DNA of 64,000 bases from Ariolimax columbianus. Taxonomy: Eukaryota; Mollusca; Gastropoda; Stylommatophora; Arionidae. Within the stretch, counting starts at the first letter, position 1. Every line of letters begins with the position of its first letter. A program made the position numbers and the translations under genes. Positions 46,569 through 57,094 of this stretch are shown here, one piece after another. The stretch covers positions 8,982,416-9,046,415 of the forward strand of contig JAVGWX010000004.1 of assembly GCA_036924085.1 (NCBI GenBank), given 5' to 3'. The notes under the pieces are model-generated. The model was given only the letters and a program-made list of their open reading frames with translations. It ran no database searches and had not been told where the DNA came from.

Positions 46569-47444
46569 TGCAACCTAGACTTTTAGAATTGAAGCTGCAT
46601 CCACAAAAATACACAAGTGCACATGCACAAACACACACACACACGGCAACACAAACACGCAAATATACATACAGCAAGAACGCAGAGTCGAACGAAAAAA
46701 GGTACAACTGTTATAAAAGAAAACTTTAATATAACACACAAACATAAGAGAACAACTAATAGTTATTCCATGCCTCTAACGAATACATGTTTGTGTTTAA
46801 TTTATTTATTGTGTATTCATTATCTGCGTTATTTTCTGGCATACTTAGAAAGCGAAATTCGCGCGATTCGAATATTAATAGGCCAATTTGTATTGTATGA
46901 CGAAACGATTTCTTTGTTACGGGCCCTTTCAAACAACCAATAATCTAGTGTTTAAATCAATCAAGCTTACACATGACAAAATGAATACATTCGATAACAA
47001 GAGTAAACTAAAACAAAAGATGAGATTCAGCGTATGTACTATCGTGTACAAAAAAACGCGCAAGCCAAAACTGTGTCCATCGAAGAAGGATACGGAGTTT
47101 TACACAATGACTGACTACATGACAAGGTAAATACATACATGTTGTCGAGTTCTTGTCCTTTGCAACCAATTCAGAGTCATTTGTTGTATGTAGTAAATGT
47201 TCCCTACCATAATATTGACAGTGGCTCACAAACAAATCAATTCTTGGAAATCACTTTTTATATTCCTTTTGACTAGTCACACTGTTTCATATTTGTCTGG
47301 CTTTAATAGCAGTTCTACTTTCTGTTTCCTCCAGGGGTGTACCATGACAAATCAAAATAGGCTCAGAGACAAAGGTCGTTCTGACTTCATTCAGATATAC
47401 AACAGCATACCAATAATATGTACAGTGATAATATTCAGACCACA
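46569..47444. other. No recognisable gene
   Basis: A (CA)n-type run at 46615-46680. The 108- and 80-codon plus frames (46617-46943, 46888-47130) and the 75-codon minus frame (47008-47235) are not recognised. Confidence 0.45.
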
Positions 47445-47745
47445 AATCTGCAACTATAGACTCATCTATCATCTTACCTGCAACAATAGACTCCTCTACC
47501 ATCTTACCTACAACAATAGGCTCATCTACCATCTTACCTACAATAATAGACTCATCTACCATCTTACCTACAAAAATAGGCTCATCTAGCATCTTACCTA
47601 TAACAATAGGCTCATGTACAATCTAACCTGCCATTACTGACTCGTGTGCCATCAAACCTGCCATTACTGACTCGTGTGCCATCAAATCTGCAATTACTGA
47701 CTCGTGTGCCATCACATCTGCCATTACTGACTCGTGTGTTATCTG
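47445..47745. repeat. Minisatellite, 30-bp unit, about 10 copies in two types
   Basis: The left type is ACCTACAACAATAGGCTCAT plus CTACCATCTT. The right type is GCCATTACTGACTCGTGTGC plus CATCAAACCT. The two share the CTC(A/G)T.T.CCATC frame and merge near 47620. Confidence 0.9.
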
Positions 47746-47804
47746 TACCACAAAATATCAACGCCGGCACATAGTTAATTGTATATGGGGAACACTTGTA
47801 TTAT

Positions 47805-48625
47805 GTAACCCCACTGTGTACCGGTACCTTGTAGCACCACTGTGTACCTGTTGCTTGTAGCCCCACTGTGTACCGGTAGCTTGTAGAACTACCGTGTACC
47901 GGTAGCTTGTAGCACCACTGTGTACCGGTAGCTTGTAGCACCACTGTGTACCGGTAGTTTGTAGCACCACTGTTTACCGGCAGCGTGTAGCCCCACTGTT
48001 TACCGGCAGCTTGTAGCCCTACTGATTAGCTGTAGCTTGTAATTCTCCTGTTTACTGTTAGCTTGTAGAGCCACTGTTTACCGTAGCTTGTAGCACCATT
48101 GTGTGCTGGTAGCTTGTAGTCCCATTGTTTGCTGGTAGCATGTAGCACCATTGTTTGCTTGTAGCTTTAGACCCACCGTTTGATGGTAGCTTGTAACCCC
48201 ATTGTTTGGTGGTAGCTTGTATCCCCATTGTTTGCTGGTAGCATTAGACCTACCGTTTGGTGGTAGCCTTAGACCCACCGTTTGCTGGTAGCCTTAGACC
48301 CACCGTTTGGTGGTAGCCTTAGACCCACCGTTTGCTGGTAGCATTAGACCCACCGTTTGGTGGTAGCCTTAGACCCACCGTTTTCTGGTAGCCTTAGACC
48401 CACCGTCTGCTGGTAGCCTTAGATCCACCGTTTGGTTGTAGCCTTAGACCCACCATTTGGTGGTAGCTTGTAGCCCCATTGTTTTCTGGTAGCATTAGAC
48501 CCACCGTTGCTGGTAGCCTTAGACCCACCGTTTGGTGGCAGCCTTAGACCCACCGTTTGGTGGTAGCTTGTAGCCCCATTTTTTGCTGGTAGCATGTAGA
48601 CCGACTGTTTACTGATAGCCATGGT
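47805..48625. repeat. Minisatellite, 25/26-bp unit, about 32 copies
   Basis: The left units are GTAGCTTGTAGCACCACTGT plus GTACCG (26 bp). They change gradually through TTTACCGG and TTTGCTG forms to 25-bp units GTAGCCTTAGACCCACCGTT plus TGGTG on the right, a clear left-to-right gradient. Confidence 0.93.
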
Positions 48626-49912
48626 CTGACAGTCGCTAGGTAAAGCTTGCTTGTGTTATTAAAACCATTATATTCGACAATTACGAAGTTATTCTGTAAC
48701 CTTATCCTCTGTTTGTGTAGTGCTTTTTATTATTGCCTATTTGTATTGTTAATATTGTTTTTCCAAGCGGTTACTCGCTCAATTGTCTGTCGTGTTGTTT
48801 TGTTTTTTGTTATTTTCCTGTAATTGTATTATCTGCTGATACTGTTATTACTGTTATTTCTAATGTTATATTTTATGCAAATCTTGCTGCAGTTGACGTC
48901 TAATAATATGTTTGCTGAACTTCCCCATAAACTTTTATTTTAACTCTTTGAACCTATAACACCCGTATAGCTGTGTGTGCGTAAATATGCCTTTCTCCGA
49001 GTCACCAATTATTTGGTGTGACGTGCTTGACCATTAGTTTATGGCGCTGCTGCTTCAATTGTGGTCATAATATAGTGGCGTAATCCTTCGACATTTTTCA
49101 AGGAAATTGTATACAGGAAAGACTTCAATAAATAAATGCCATAATTTACCGGCGTAACAAGTAGTAACAAGTAGGAGATGATAGATCTGTCAATTTGAGA
49201 TAGAATAATGAAATTAGAGCACACAGTTTTGTCATAGTAAGTAGCTTTCCTCAGATGTGCGTACTTTCCCAGCAGCACTTGGATAATGGGATATTGGTTG
49301 CCAGGTGGCTAGAGTTCAAAGGGTTAACTAGTCTACGTATTATGTTTTGATTTTCTTTAGTTCACATTGTCTTGCTACTTGTATGCATTGTTGTTACTGC
49401 TAGTACCAGTTTTCCTTACATTTATTTTATTGGCACTGTCGATATTCTTAAAAACGCTGTTCTTTTTGTTAATAATTCGTGCCACTGTTTTTGTTTTTTT
49501 GTGGTCCTACCTTGTGAATATTATGTTAAGTTTTTTAGTTTCTCTATTGAAAGACTGTTATTCGTATTAGATATTGGTTCATGTTGCTGATTTTATTTTG
49601 TTCACGATATTTTATTTCAAACATTTTTTTTCTACATTCCGTCATTCCATACTGTGGAGTCATTCACTGACTCACTGAGCCCCCTGTATAGCGTTGTGAA
49701 TGCGGATAGCAATCTAATCGAGTACAATTTCACCGCCGACACCAATTTTCACGAGCATGTTAAATAAATAGATTCCAAGTAAACGGCTTGCATATATCGT
49801 AGAACGACATGGATAATTGATTGGCTGGCTATAATTCAACTGTGTTAACTCGTCTCGGTTTAGCATATTATACTTTTCCATATACGTCCCATCATATGAT
49901 TGTCCTTGGACC
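48626..49912. other. 1.3 kb with no recognisable gene
   Basis: T-rich sequence with small frames on both strands, none recognised. Confidence 0.45.
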
Positions 49913-51340
49913 TTCACCGTTAGCTTTCTTACCACAGGTGATCCTCTCCCTTCACCGTTAGCTTTCTTACCACAGGTGATCCTCTCCCTTCACCGTTAGC
50001 TCCCTTACCACAGGTGATCCTCTCCCTTCACCGTTAGCTTCCTTACCACAGGTGATCCTCTCCCTTCACCGTTAGCTCCCTTACCACAGGTGATCCTCTC
50101 CCTTCACCGTTAGCTTTCTTACCACAGGTGATCCTCTCCCTTCACCGTTAGCTCCCTTACCACAGGTGATCCTCTCCCTTCACCGTTAGCTCCCTTACCA
50201 CAGGTGATCCTCTCCCTTCACCGTTAGCTCCCTTACCACAGGTGATCCTCTCCCTTCACCGTTAGCTTCCTTCCCACAGGTGATCCTCTCCCTTCACCGT
50301 TAGCTCCCTCACCACAGGTGATCCTCTCCCTTCACCGTTAGCTCCCTTACCACAGGTGATCCTCTCCCTTCACGGTTAGCTCCCTTACCACAGGTGATCC
50401 TCTCCCTTCACGGTTAGCTCCCTTACCACAGGTGATCCTCTCCCTTCACCGTTAGCTCCCTCACCACAGGTGATCCTCTCCCTTCACGGTTAGCTCCCTC
50501 ACCACAGGTGATCCTCTCCCTTCACGGTTAGCTCCCTTACCACAGGTGATCCTCTCCCTTCACGGTTAGCTCCCTTACCACAGGTGATCCTCTCCCTTCA
50601 CGGTTAGCTTCCTTACCACAGGTGATCCTCTCCCTTCACCGTTAGCTCCCTTACCACAGGTGATCCTCTCCCTTCACGGTTAGCTCCCTTACCACAGGTG
50701 ATCCTCTCCCTTCACGGTTAGCTCCCTTACCACATGTGATCCTCTCCCTTCACGGTTAGCTCCCTTACCACAGGTGATCCTCTCCCTTCACCGTTAGCTC
50801 CCTTACCACAGGTGATCCTATCCCTTCACGGTTAGCTCCCTTACCACAGGTGATCCTCTCCCTTCACCGTTAGCTCCCTTACCACAGGTGATCCTCTCCC
50901 TTCACCGTTAGCTTCCTTACCACAGGTGATCCTCTCCCTTCACCGTTAGCTCCCTCACCACAGGTGATCCTCTCCCTTCACCGTTAGCTCCCTCACCACA
51001 GGTGATCCTCTCCCTTCGCCGTTAGCTCCCTTACCACAGGTGATCCTCTCCCTTCACCGTTAGCTCCCTCACCACAGGTGATCCTCTCCCTTCGCCGTTA
51101 GCTCCCTTACCACATGTGATGCTCTCCCTTCACCGTTAGCTCCCTCACCACAGGTGATCCTCTCCCTTCGCCGTTAGCTCCCTTACCACAGGTGATCCTC
51201 TCCCTTCACCGTTAGCTCCCTTACCACAGGTGATCCTCTCCCTCCACCGTTAGCTTCCTTACCACAGGTGATCCTCTCCCTTCACCGTTAGCTCCCTTAC
51301 CACAGGTGATCCTCTCCCTTCGCCGTTAGCTCCCTTACCT
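49913..51340. repeat. Minisatellite, 38-bp unit, about 37.5 copies, no length variation
   Basis: The unit is TTCACCGTTAGCTCCCTTAC plus CACAGGTGATCCTCTCCC. Starts at 49913 and 51319 differ by exactly 37 x 38 bp, so no insertion or deletion has been fixed. Variation is limited to a few positions (CACCG/CACGG/CGCCG, CCCTTAC/TCCTTAC/CCCTCAC). On plus each unit is a long pyrimidine tract ending CACAG followed by GTGATC. Confidence 0.97.
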
Positions 51341-51491
51341 TAGAGGAGCCTCTGTTACGACGGTTATGATGGTGGCTGCTATCCTTCTTACATCTGTATC
51401 TATCTGTCGGTTCTGTTCTGCATATTGAGTCCACGTGAACCCAAGAAGTTGCAGCTCCATTTAGTCCATGTCATCTAAACAGGAAGGAAAT

Positions 51492-51645
51492 CTAGTACAG
51501 GAAATGTAATCTAGAATAATGAATGTAATCTAGTCTAGTGAATATAATTTACATTATGGGATGTAGTCTAGGAAATGTAATATGAATTATGGAATGTAGC
51601 TTAGTCTAGGAAATGTAATATGGATTATGGAATGTAATCTAGAGC
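51492..51645. repeat. Degenerate short repeat, about 21-24 bp
   Basis: GGAAATGTAAT and GAATGTAATCTAG elements recur seven times with variable spacing. Confidence 0.7.
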
Positions 51646-51967
51646 GTGTCCCAATGCCGTATCATTTAATCGTGCTATTAGCAAAAGATCTGTCTGGTTA
51701 TACATTGGCCATCTATCTGAGAATTCGAATTATGCAGACTACCACTTCCAGTTCATGTTTTCAGTAATGTCCCTCATTGACAACCGTTTCAGCCTTTTGC
51801 GAGTATTACGCTGAAATGTATTTCTTTATTTGTGTTATTATCTACAAATAGATAGGTCGTTCACAACTTGACAATTTGGGATGTGCCTATAAGACCTGAG
51901 AGAGAACTTCCATCGTAGTGGGGGACATTCTAGACCTGCAGCAAATCAACGCATCCAGAGACCACAA
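51646..51967. other. No recognisable gene
   Basis: Unique sequence; nothing seen. Confidence 0.5.
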
Positions 51968-52400
51968 ACGTGTCGACGGTTGGAAGGTGATCTGTGCCTG
52001 CACACCATCTGGTCGTCATGTGGGCGCTTGGAGGGTGAGCTATGTTTCCACATCATCTGGTTGTTATGTGGACGCATGGAGGGTGATCTATGCTTCCCCG
52101 TCATCTGGTCGTTATGTGGACGCTTGGAGGGTGATCTATGCTTCCACGCCATCTGGTCGTTATGTGGAGGCTTGGAGGGTGATCTATACTTCCACACCAT
52201 ATGGTTGTTATGTGGGCGCTTGGAGGGTGATATATGCTTCCACACCATATGGTTGTTATGTGGGCGCTTGGAGGGTGATCTATGCTTTCACACCATTTGG
52301 TCATTATGCCGACGCTTAGAGAGCGATATGTGCCTTCATACCAAAATGATCGTTATCTGTACGTATTGTTGGTGATATGTGCCTAGGACTTAAAATCAGA
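51968..52400. repeat. Minisatellite, 48-bp unit, about 8 copies
   Basis: The unit is GGTGATCTATGCTTCCACAC, CATCTGGTCGTTATGTGGGC and GCTTGGAG. The outer copies are diverged. Frames of 131-133 codons on plus and 100 on minus come from the 48-bp period. Confidence 0.93.
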
Positions 52401-52914
52401 TAATGCAGCGGTCATTATGTGAACTTTTACGAGGACACTTAGGTTTTAGCGCTTCCTGTATTCTCGTCTCCTTTCACAACCTGTTTGACTAGTCAGTAGA
52501 AACCACTGGTTCTCAAACTACCCTTTATAAAACCTGTCTTAGTTCGTGATGCATGAAATATTTCAACAAATGGCATCTTCAAATATATTGAAAATATGCA
52601 GCACGTCCCACGGTGATTCTTTACAGACGTGGATGTTGGGAAGTAATTTGGGACTGCTAAACCTAACCACACATTGCTTGTGTATGTACATACACATTAT
52701 GTGAATGCCTCCTTTTGCAGGGCAAAATTGAATGTGTGTCTTTACACGTGTCAAACGTGTGTTCATGGTTTCCTTCATAGCAATTGTGTGTAACTAACAA
52801 ATGATTTATCCCATTGATGCAGATAGACTGTTTGGAGCACTCCAGCCAGAAGATACAGGTTACATTATAGTAGTGTCGTATTCACATAGCGACCATCACT
52901 ATGCTGACAGTCCG
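52401..52914. other. No recognisable gene
   Basis: Unique sequence. A 71-codon minus frame at 52563-52778 is not recognised. Confidence 0.5.
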
Positions 52915-53112
52915 AGATGACTGATACAAGAAATTCTAGACATCCAATATGACTGATACAGGAAGTTCTAGCCATCCAATTTGACTGATACTGGAAGTTC
53001 TAGCCATCGAATATGACTGATACAGGAAGTTCTAGCCATCCAATATGGCTGATGCCGGAGTTCAAGCGATCCGAGATGGCTGATGCCGGAGTTCAAGCGA
53101 TCCAAGATGATG
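52915..53112. repeat. Minisatellite, 31/32-bp unit, about 6 copies
   Basis: GACTGATACAGGAAGTTCTA plus GCCATCCAATAT, changing to GGCTGATGCCGGAGTTCAAG plus CGATCCGAGAT in the last two copies. Confidence 0.9.
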
Positions 53113-53829
53113 ATCAAACAACACCAACATTAGAAGTAATGGTTACGTGTGTTCTCGGAAACTCATTCCTTTACATTCTTCGCCAACTACCCTGCACCAC
53201 TACTGCAATGCTATTAATAGTGCTACAACTAATATTACTTTTTATACTTTTATTACTTATACAACTATTACTATTACAGCTATTATGAGAATTTGGCAGC
53301 TAATACAATTACTTCTACTTCCGCTACCACAACTACAGTTAATATTGCTACTTCTACTATTATTACTTATACAACTACTACTATTACAAATATGATTCGC
53401 TACTATTATTGGACTTAACTCTAGAGCTTACTCAATAGTCACTGTTGACCATTGGACATCGCGTGCCGACATGTGTGTATGTGTGCAGCCTCTGTGCTCT
53501 GCTAGTGAACGTGCTTAACTGTACACTTGCCAATATTGTATGTGTGTGTGAGATTGTTTCCGGCGTCATCCAGCACACACTACTATACACGTGCTAAAAT
53601 GTGACACAGGAAAGTTGTGTGTAGCAAATCGTTCATGTACAACATTTACCAGAATCATTATCTGCAGATCATTATCTTTGGTGCAGGCTTCCTTACAGGA
53701 ACCAGCTGAAGTGATGGCCACACGGCTGTAGTCGAATTTATAATGGGGAAAAAACATGAACAAAAATTGTAAAAGTTGATTAAGGTTGAGTTTAATCAAC
53801 ATTTAAAAATGGGTATGGTCAGATACCGC
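53113..53829. other. No gene; interrupted (ACT/TTA)n tract
   Basis: About 53195-53400 is made of ACTATTAC, TTATACAACTA and similar three-base-biased sequence. The rest is unique and unassigned. Confidence 0.5.
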
Positions 53830-53905
53830 ACCGAGACGAGAACACAAATAAAACCTACGTTACGACCAATAGGCCTTCACCAGGAACAACAATACTGAAC
53901 TAACA
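53830..53905 (-). ncRNA. Possible decayed hammerhead-like motif of a Penelope-type element
   Basis: On minus, 53890-53855 reads CTGGTGA, AGGCC-TATT-GGTC, GTAAC. This has the layout of a hammerhead ribozyme core (CTGATGA, stem II, GAAAC), with one change in each conserved block and a four-pair stem containing one G-U. Penelope-like elements are known to carry hammerhead motifs. There is no reverse transcriptase nearby, and the match is short, so this is tentative. Confidence 0.25.
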
Positions 53906-54219
53906 AATCAACATATAAGGAAAAAAATGGTCAACTTATCTGATAGTAGAGCCAGTCTGTCTAAACGACCGGTTGGGCCAGATGCTTGACTGAAAATCTA
54001 GAAATTTATCATTTAGAAATATAAGGGGAATACTTGGATCTCTTGTGATTCAAATAAGTGCATGTCTTCTGCCAGGTATTTCCGAAGGAGATTCGTTGTA
54101 AGTTGTATTTCTTTGGGTTTTTTTGTGGTGCGTTTGATACTTCATGTAGATTATTTGGCATGGGTGGAGGCAGATTACACATTGGGTAGGGATTTTATTA
54201 CTTTTATAATTGTTGGCCG
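53906..54219. other. No recognisable gene
   Basis: AT-rich unique sequence. A plus frame begins at 54062 but is only open because it runs into the 30-bp array. Confidence 0.5.
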
Positions 54220-54385
54220 GAATGTGGCTAACAGCCAACTGTTTGCACGAACAGTGGCTAACAGCCGACATTTTGTCCGGACAGTGGCTAACAGTCTCAT
54301 TTTTGCCCAGACAGTGACTAACAGCCTACTTTTTGCCCGGAGAGTGGCTAACAGCCGACTCGTTGCACGGACAGTAATTAATTAA
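54220..54385. repeat. Minisatellite, 30-bp unit, about 5.5 copies
   Basis: The unit is GTGGCTAACAGCCGACTTTT plus TGCCCGGACA. The 107-codon plus frame across it is a by-product. Confidence 0.9.
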
Positions 54386-54489
54386 TAGCTAACAGCAAGC
54401 TATAGTGATAAATATATAGACATCCGTTATCAGCTGACATATGTCGTTGGTCTGTTCATTCATCATGTTGTCCCAGAATTTAAACTGAC

Positions 54490-55075
54490 GACATTGTTGT
54501 TGTTGTTGCTATTGTTGTTGTGGTTGCTGTTGTTGTTATGTTGTTGTTGCTGTTGTAGTTGTTGTTGCTGTTGCTATTGTTCCTGTTGGTGTTGTTGTTG
54601 TTGTTGCTGTTGTTGTTGGTGTCGCTGGTGCTGCTGTTGCTGTTGTTGGTGTTGCTGTTGTTGTTGATGTTGTTATTGCTGTTGTTGTTGGTGTTGCTGG
54701 TGTTACTGTTCCTGTTGTTGTTGCTGTTGTTGTTGGCGTTGCTGGTGTTGCTGTTGCTGTTGTTGTTGCTGTTGTTATTGCTGTTGTTTTTGTTGTTGCT
54801 GTTGATGTTGTTGTTGATGTTGCTGTTGTTGTTGATGTTGCTGTTGTTGTTGTTGTTGCTGTTGTTGTTGGTGTTGCTGGTGTTACTGTTCCTGTTGTTG
54901 TTGCTGTTGTTGTTGGCGTTGCTGGTGTTGCTGTTGCTGTTGTTGTTGCTGTTGTTGTTGCTGTTGATGTTGTTGTTGATGTTGCTGTTGTTATTGATGT
55001 TGCTGTTGTTGCTGCTGTTGTTGTTTCTGTTGTTGTTGTTGCTGTTGTTGTTGTTGTTTCTGTTGCTGTTGTTAC
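54490..55075. repeat. (TTG/CTG)n trinucleotide-based repeat with a 180-bp higher-order unit
   Basis: Built of TTG, CTG, GTG and ATG triplets in phase for almost 600 bp. A block containing GGTGTTACTGTTCCTGTTGT occurs near 54704 and again 180 bp later, and the sequence around the two copies agrees over at least 90 bp. It reads poly-Leu/Val on plus (227-codon frame) and poly-Asn/Ser on minus (207 codons). Confidence 0.95.
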
Positions 55076-56332
55076 CTGAAGCTACTCGTTCTGAGGTATT
55101 CACTCGTGTTTATTTCTGGCAGCAGGTTGACGTCGCTCTCTTGATATCACAAGGTGTGCTAGAGACGATCGTGCGCCTTGGCTATTCTGACAATAGCACG
55201 ATGCAATGCTTTTCTGCAGGCTCACCACAATTGCGTGCATAGTGGTGGTCCCTACATCGTTGGCCAGGCTGCTGTAGCACGGCCTGTTTCCAAGTGCACG
55301 ACGTGGAACTAATATTGGATTTTGACCAGTATGTTTCACATTTTGCTACACGCACTTGGCACCAAGAACATGCTGAAAGGAAACCAGAATGAGCAAAATA
55401 CTTCCAACTGACTTGTGTTGTGAAAACTCACATTATAAAAAAATGTCATTCGACAATCATACAATCACGGGAAACAGCTTGAAATGTGACATGCAATCAT
55501 GGGCACTTAACTCCTGTGTGTTTCCGTCAAGTGTAATAGCAGAACCAACAAAAAATTGTTGGGAGCAAGTAGAGTAAGATTGCCGTGGTCTCTGGTTAGA
55601 AAATAGGCCTTATCTCTCATACACGTACATACTTGATTTGCAGGCATGTTTATAAAGATATTTTAATCGTCATTGTTTGCATGTACAATATGTCAGATTT
55701 GAAATCGAATTGACGTGCTCATGCTCAGTTTACAATAACCAACAAGGCAACTCTGGAGGTCTCGCTATAAGTAACGTATTGTACTAAGTAATGCCGACAT
55801 CGAAATCCTGCTTCATGGCATAGGATCAAGGACTGAGGTCATTTGCATCATACCTGAATACAAGCAAGAGTTCACACTCACAAAAAGTGATTACAGCACT
55901 TGATTTTCTCAATGAATTATGGACCTTTATGTGGGAGAGATTACCTTGTGTGTGTGAGATTATCTTGTGTGGGAGAGATTATCTTGTTTGCGATAGACCA
56001 ACTTATCTGTAAGAAATTCTTGTGAGATCCTAACATCCACGGTTTTCCGTGCTGGTTTGAGATGAAACGAGTCGTTTTCTCTTATAGTGAACACAGATAA
56101 CAATATACTCATGTATGTGCTTCCTTCTTGCTCCGAGGGGATCTTATGACTAGAGTTAGATGTAATGGACGTAGTTCTGAGAAGATACAATGAGAGTTTG
56201 CACAAGTGTGGCTAATCGTCTCCGTGTGTCCATCATTAAACATAAGATAAGTCGAAGGCAACTTAAATGTATTTTACAAGTAACACAATTTGTCTTATTC
56301 GTTTTGTTCTAACGATATATTTGCGGAAACCG
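55076..56332. other. 1.25 kb with no recognisable gene
   Basis: A GTGGGAGAGATTATCTTGT repeat of about 25 bp occurs three times at 55925-55995. Small frames are not recognised. Confidence 0.45.
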
Positions 56333-56701
56333 AACATACTGGCTACACAAAAAACGATGCCTATTACCAGTTGAACAGAAGCGAGTAGGTCGTGGTCTTC
56401 AGACTTCGCACTGGCCACAATAGACTGAGGTACCACCTATTCAACACATTAAAGATAGGTGGCACTGACGAATGCCCGTGTGGTACCGGGAAAATGACCG
56501 CTGAGCATTTGCTGCAAAACTGCCCGACATACGAGGATCAGAGAGAGCAGATGTGACCATCACCAGTGGCAACACTAGACAAGCTCTATGGCAGTGTCGA
56601 CAGCCTCAGTATGACCGCCGCTTGTTTCGAAAAAATAATGGTTGCTGTCTGACTGCGTACGATGAAGAAGAAGAAGAAGAATAAGAAGAAGAAGAAGAAG
56701 A
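56333..56701 (+). mobile_element. RNase H LINE, family B, 3' fragment
   Basis: Starts TACTGGCTACACAAAAAACG and reads AYYQLNRSE, stop, VVFRLRTGHNRLRYHLFNTL, then GGTDECPCGT and AEHLLQNCP, almost the same as 18179-18500 on the opposite strand. It has stops within the frame (for example after SE, and TGA in place of Arg in REQMRPSP). It ends CTGACTGCGTACGATG and a (GAA)n tail. It begins after the RNase H catalytic boxes, so it is more truncated than the 18.2-kb copy. Confidence 0.92.
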
Positions 56702-57094
56702 TATCTTTGCGCGGGCACGGTGGACAAGATGTCAATTACCCAAATTGTGTAAAATTTAAGATGTTTTGAACAATGAAGTCATTATAATAAATACAGATAA
56801 AGGTATTTCCAATCTTGATACTATTTTATGTAAAGCGAATTGAGATCATATTTAGAAAACGAAAATAATATTTCGCTTCTATTTACAAATCTCACCACTA
56901 CCCTGTAATGAGGTCAAATAAAACACTTAAATAATCTGCAATTTCAACTTTTCAATCTGCAAATTGGATGACACTTAACTAGACCACAAGGAAATGACAA
57001 ATATGGCAAGTGTCCTTACTGATATCTTTGTTCAGCAAATAAGCGACAATATTGCAACATCCACGTTTGATTTCATCTTTAATCAGCAATCATC
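56702..57094. other. No recognisable gene
   Basis: AT-rich; leads into the next array through diverged CAATCAGCAATCATCAATC sequence. Confidence 0.5.

Noticed and set aside
49913..51340. CRISPR-like regular repeat
   Set aside because: Units are directly adjacent with no unique spacers, and the rest of the window is clearly eukaryotic. The same holds for every other array here.
54480..55242. Poly-Asn (minus) and poly-Leu (plus) frames of more than 200 codons
   Set aside because: These are translations of a TTG/CTG triplet array; no flanking coding sequence was found.
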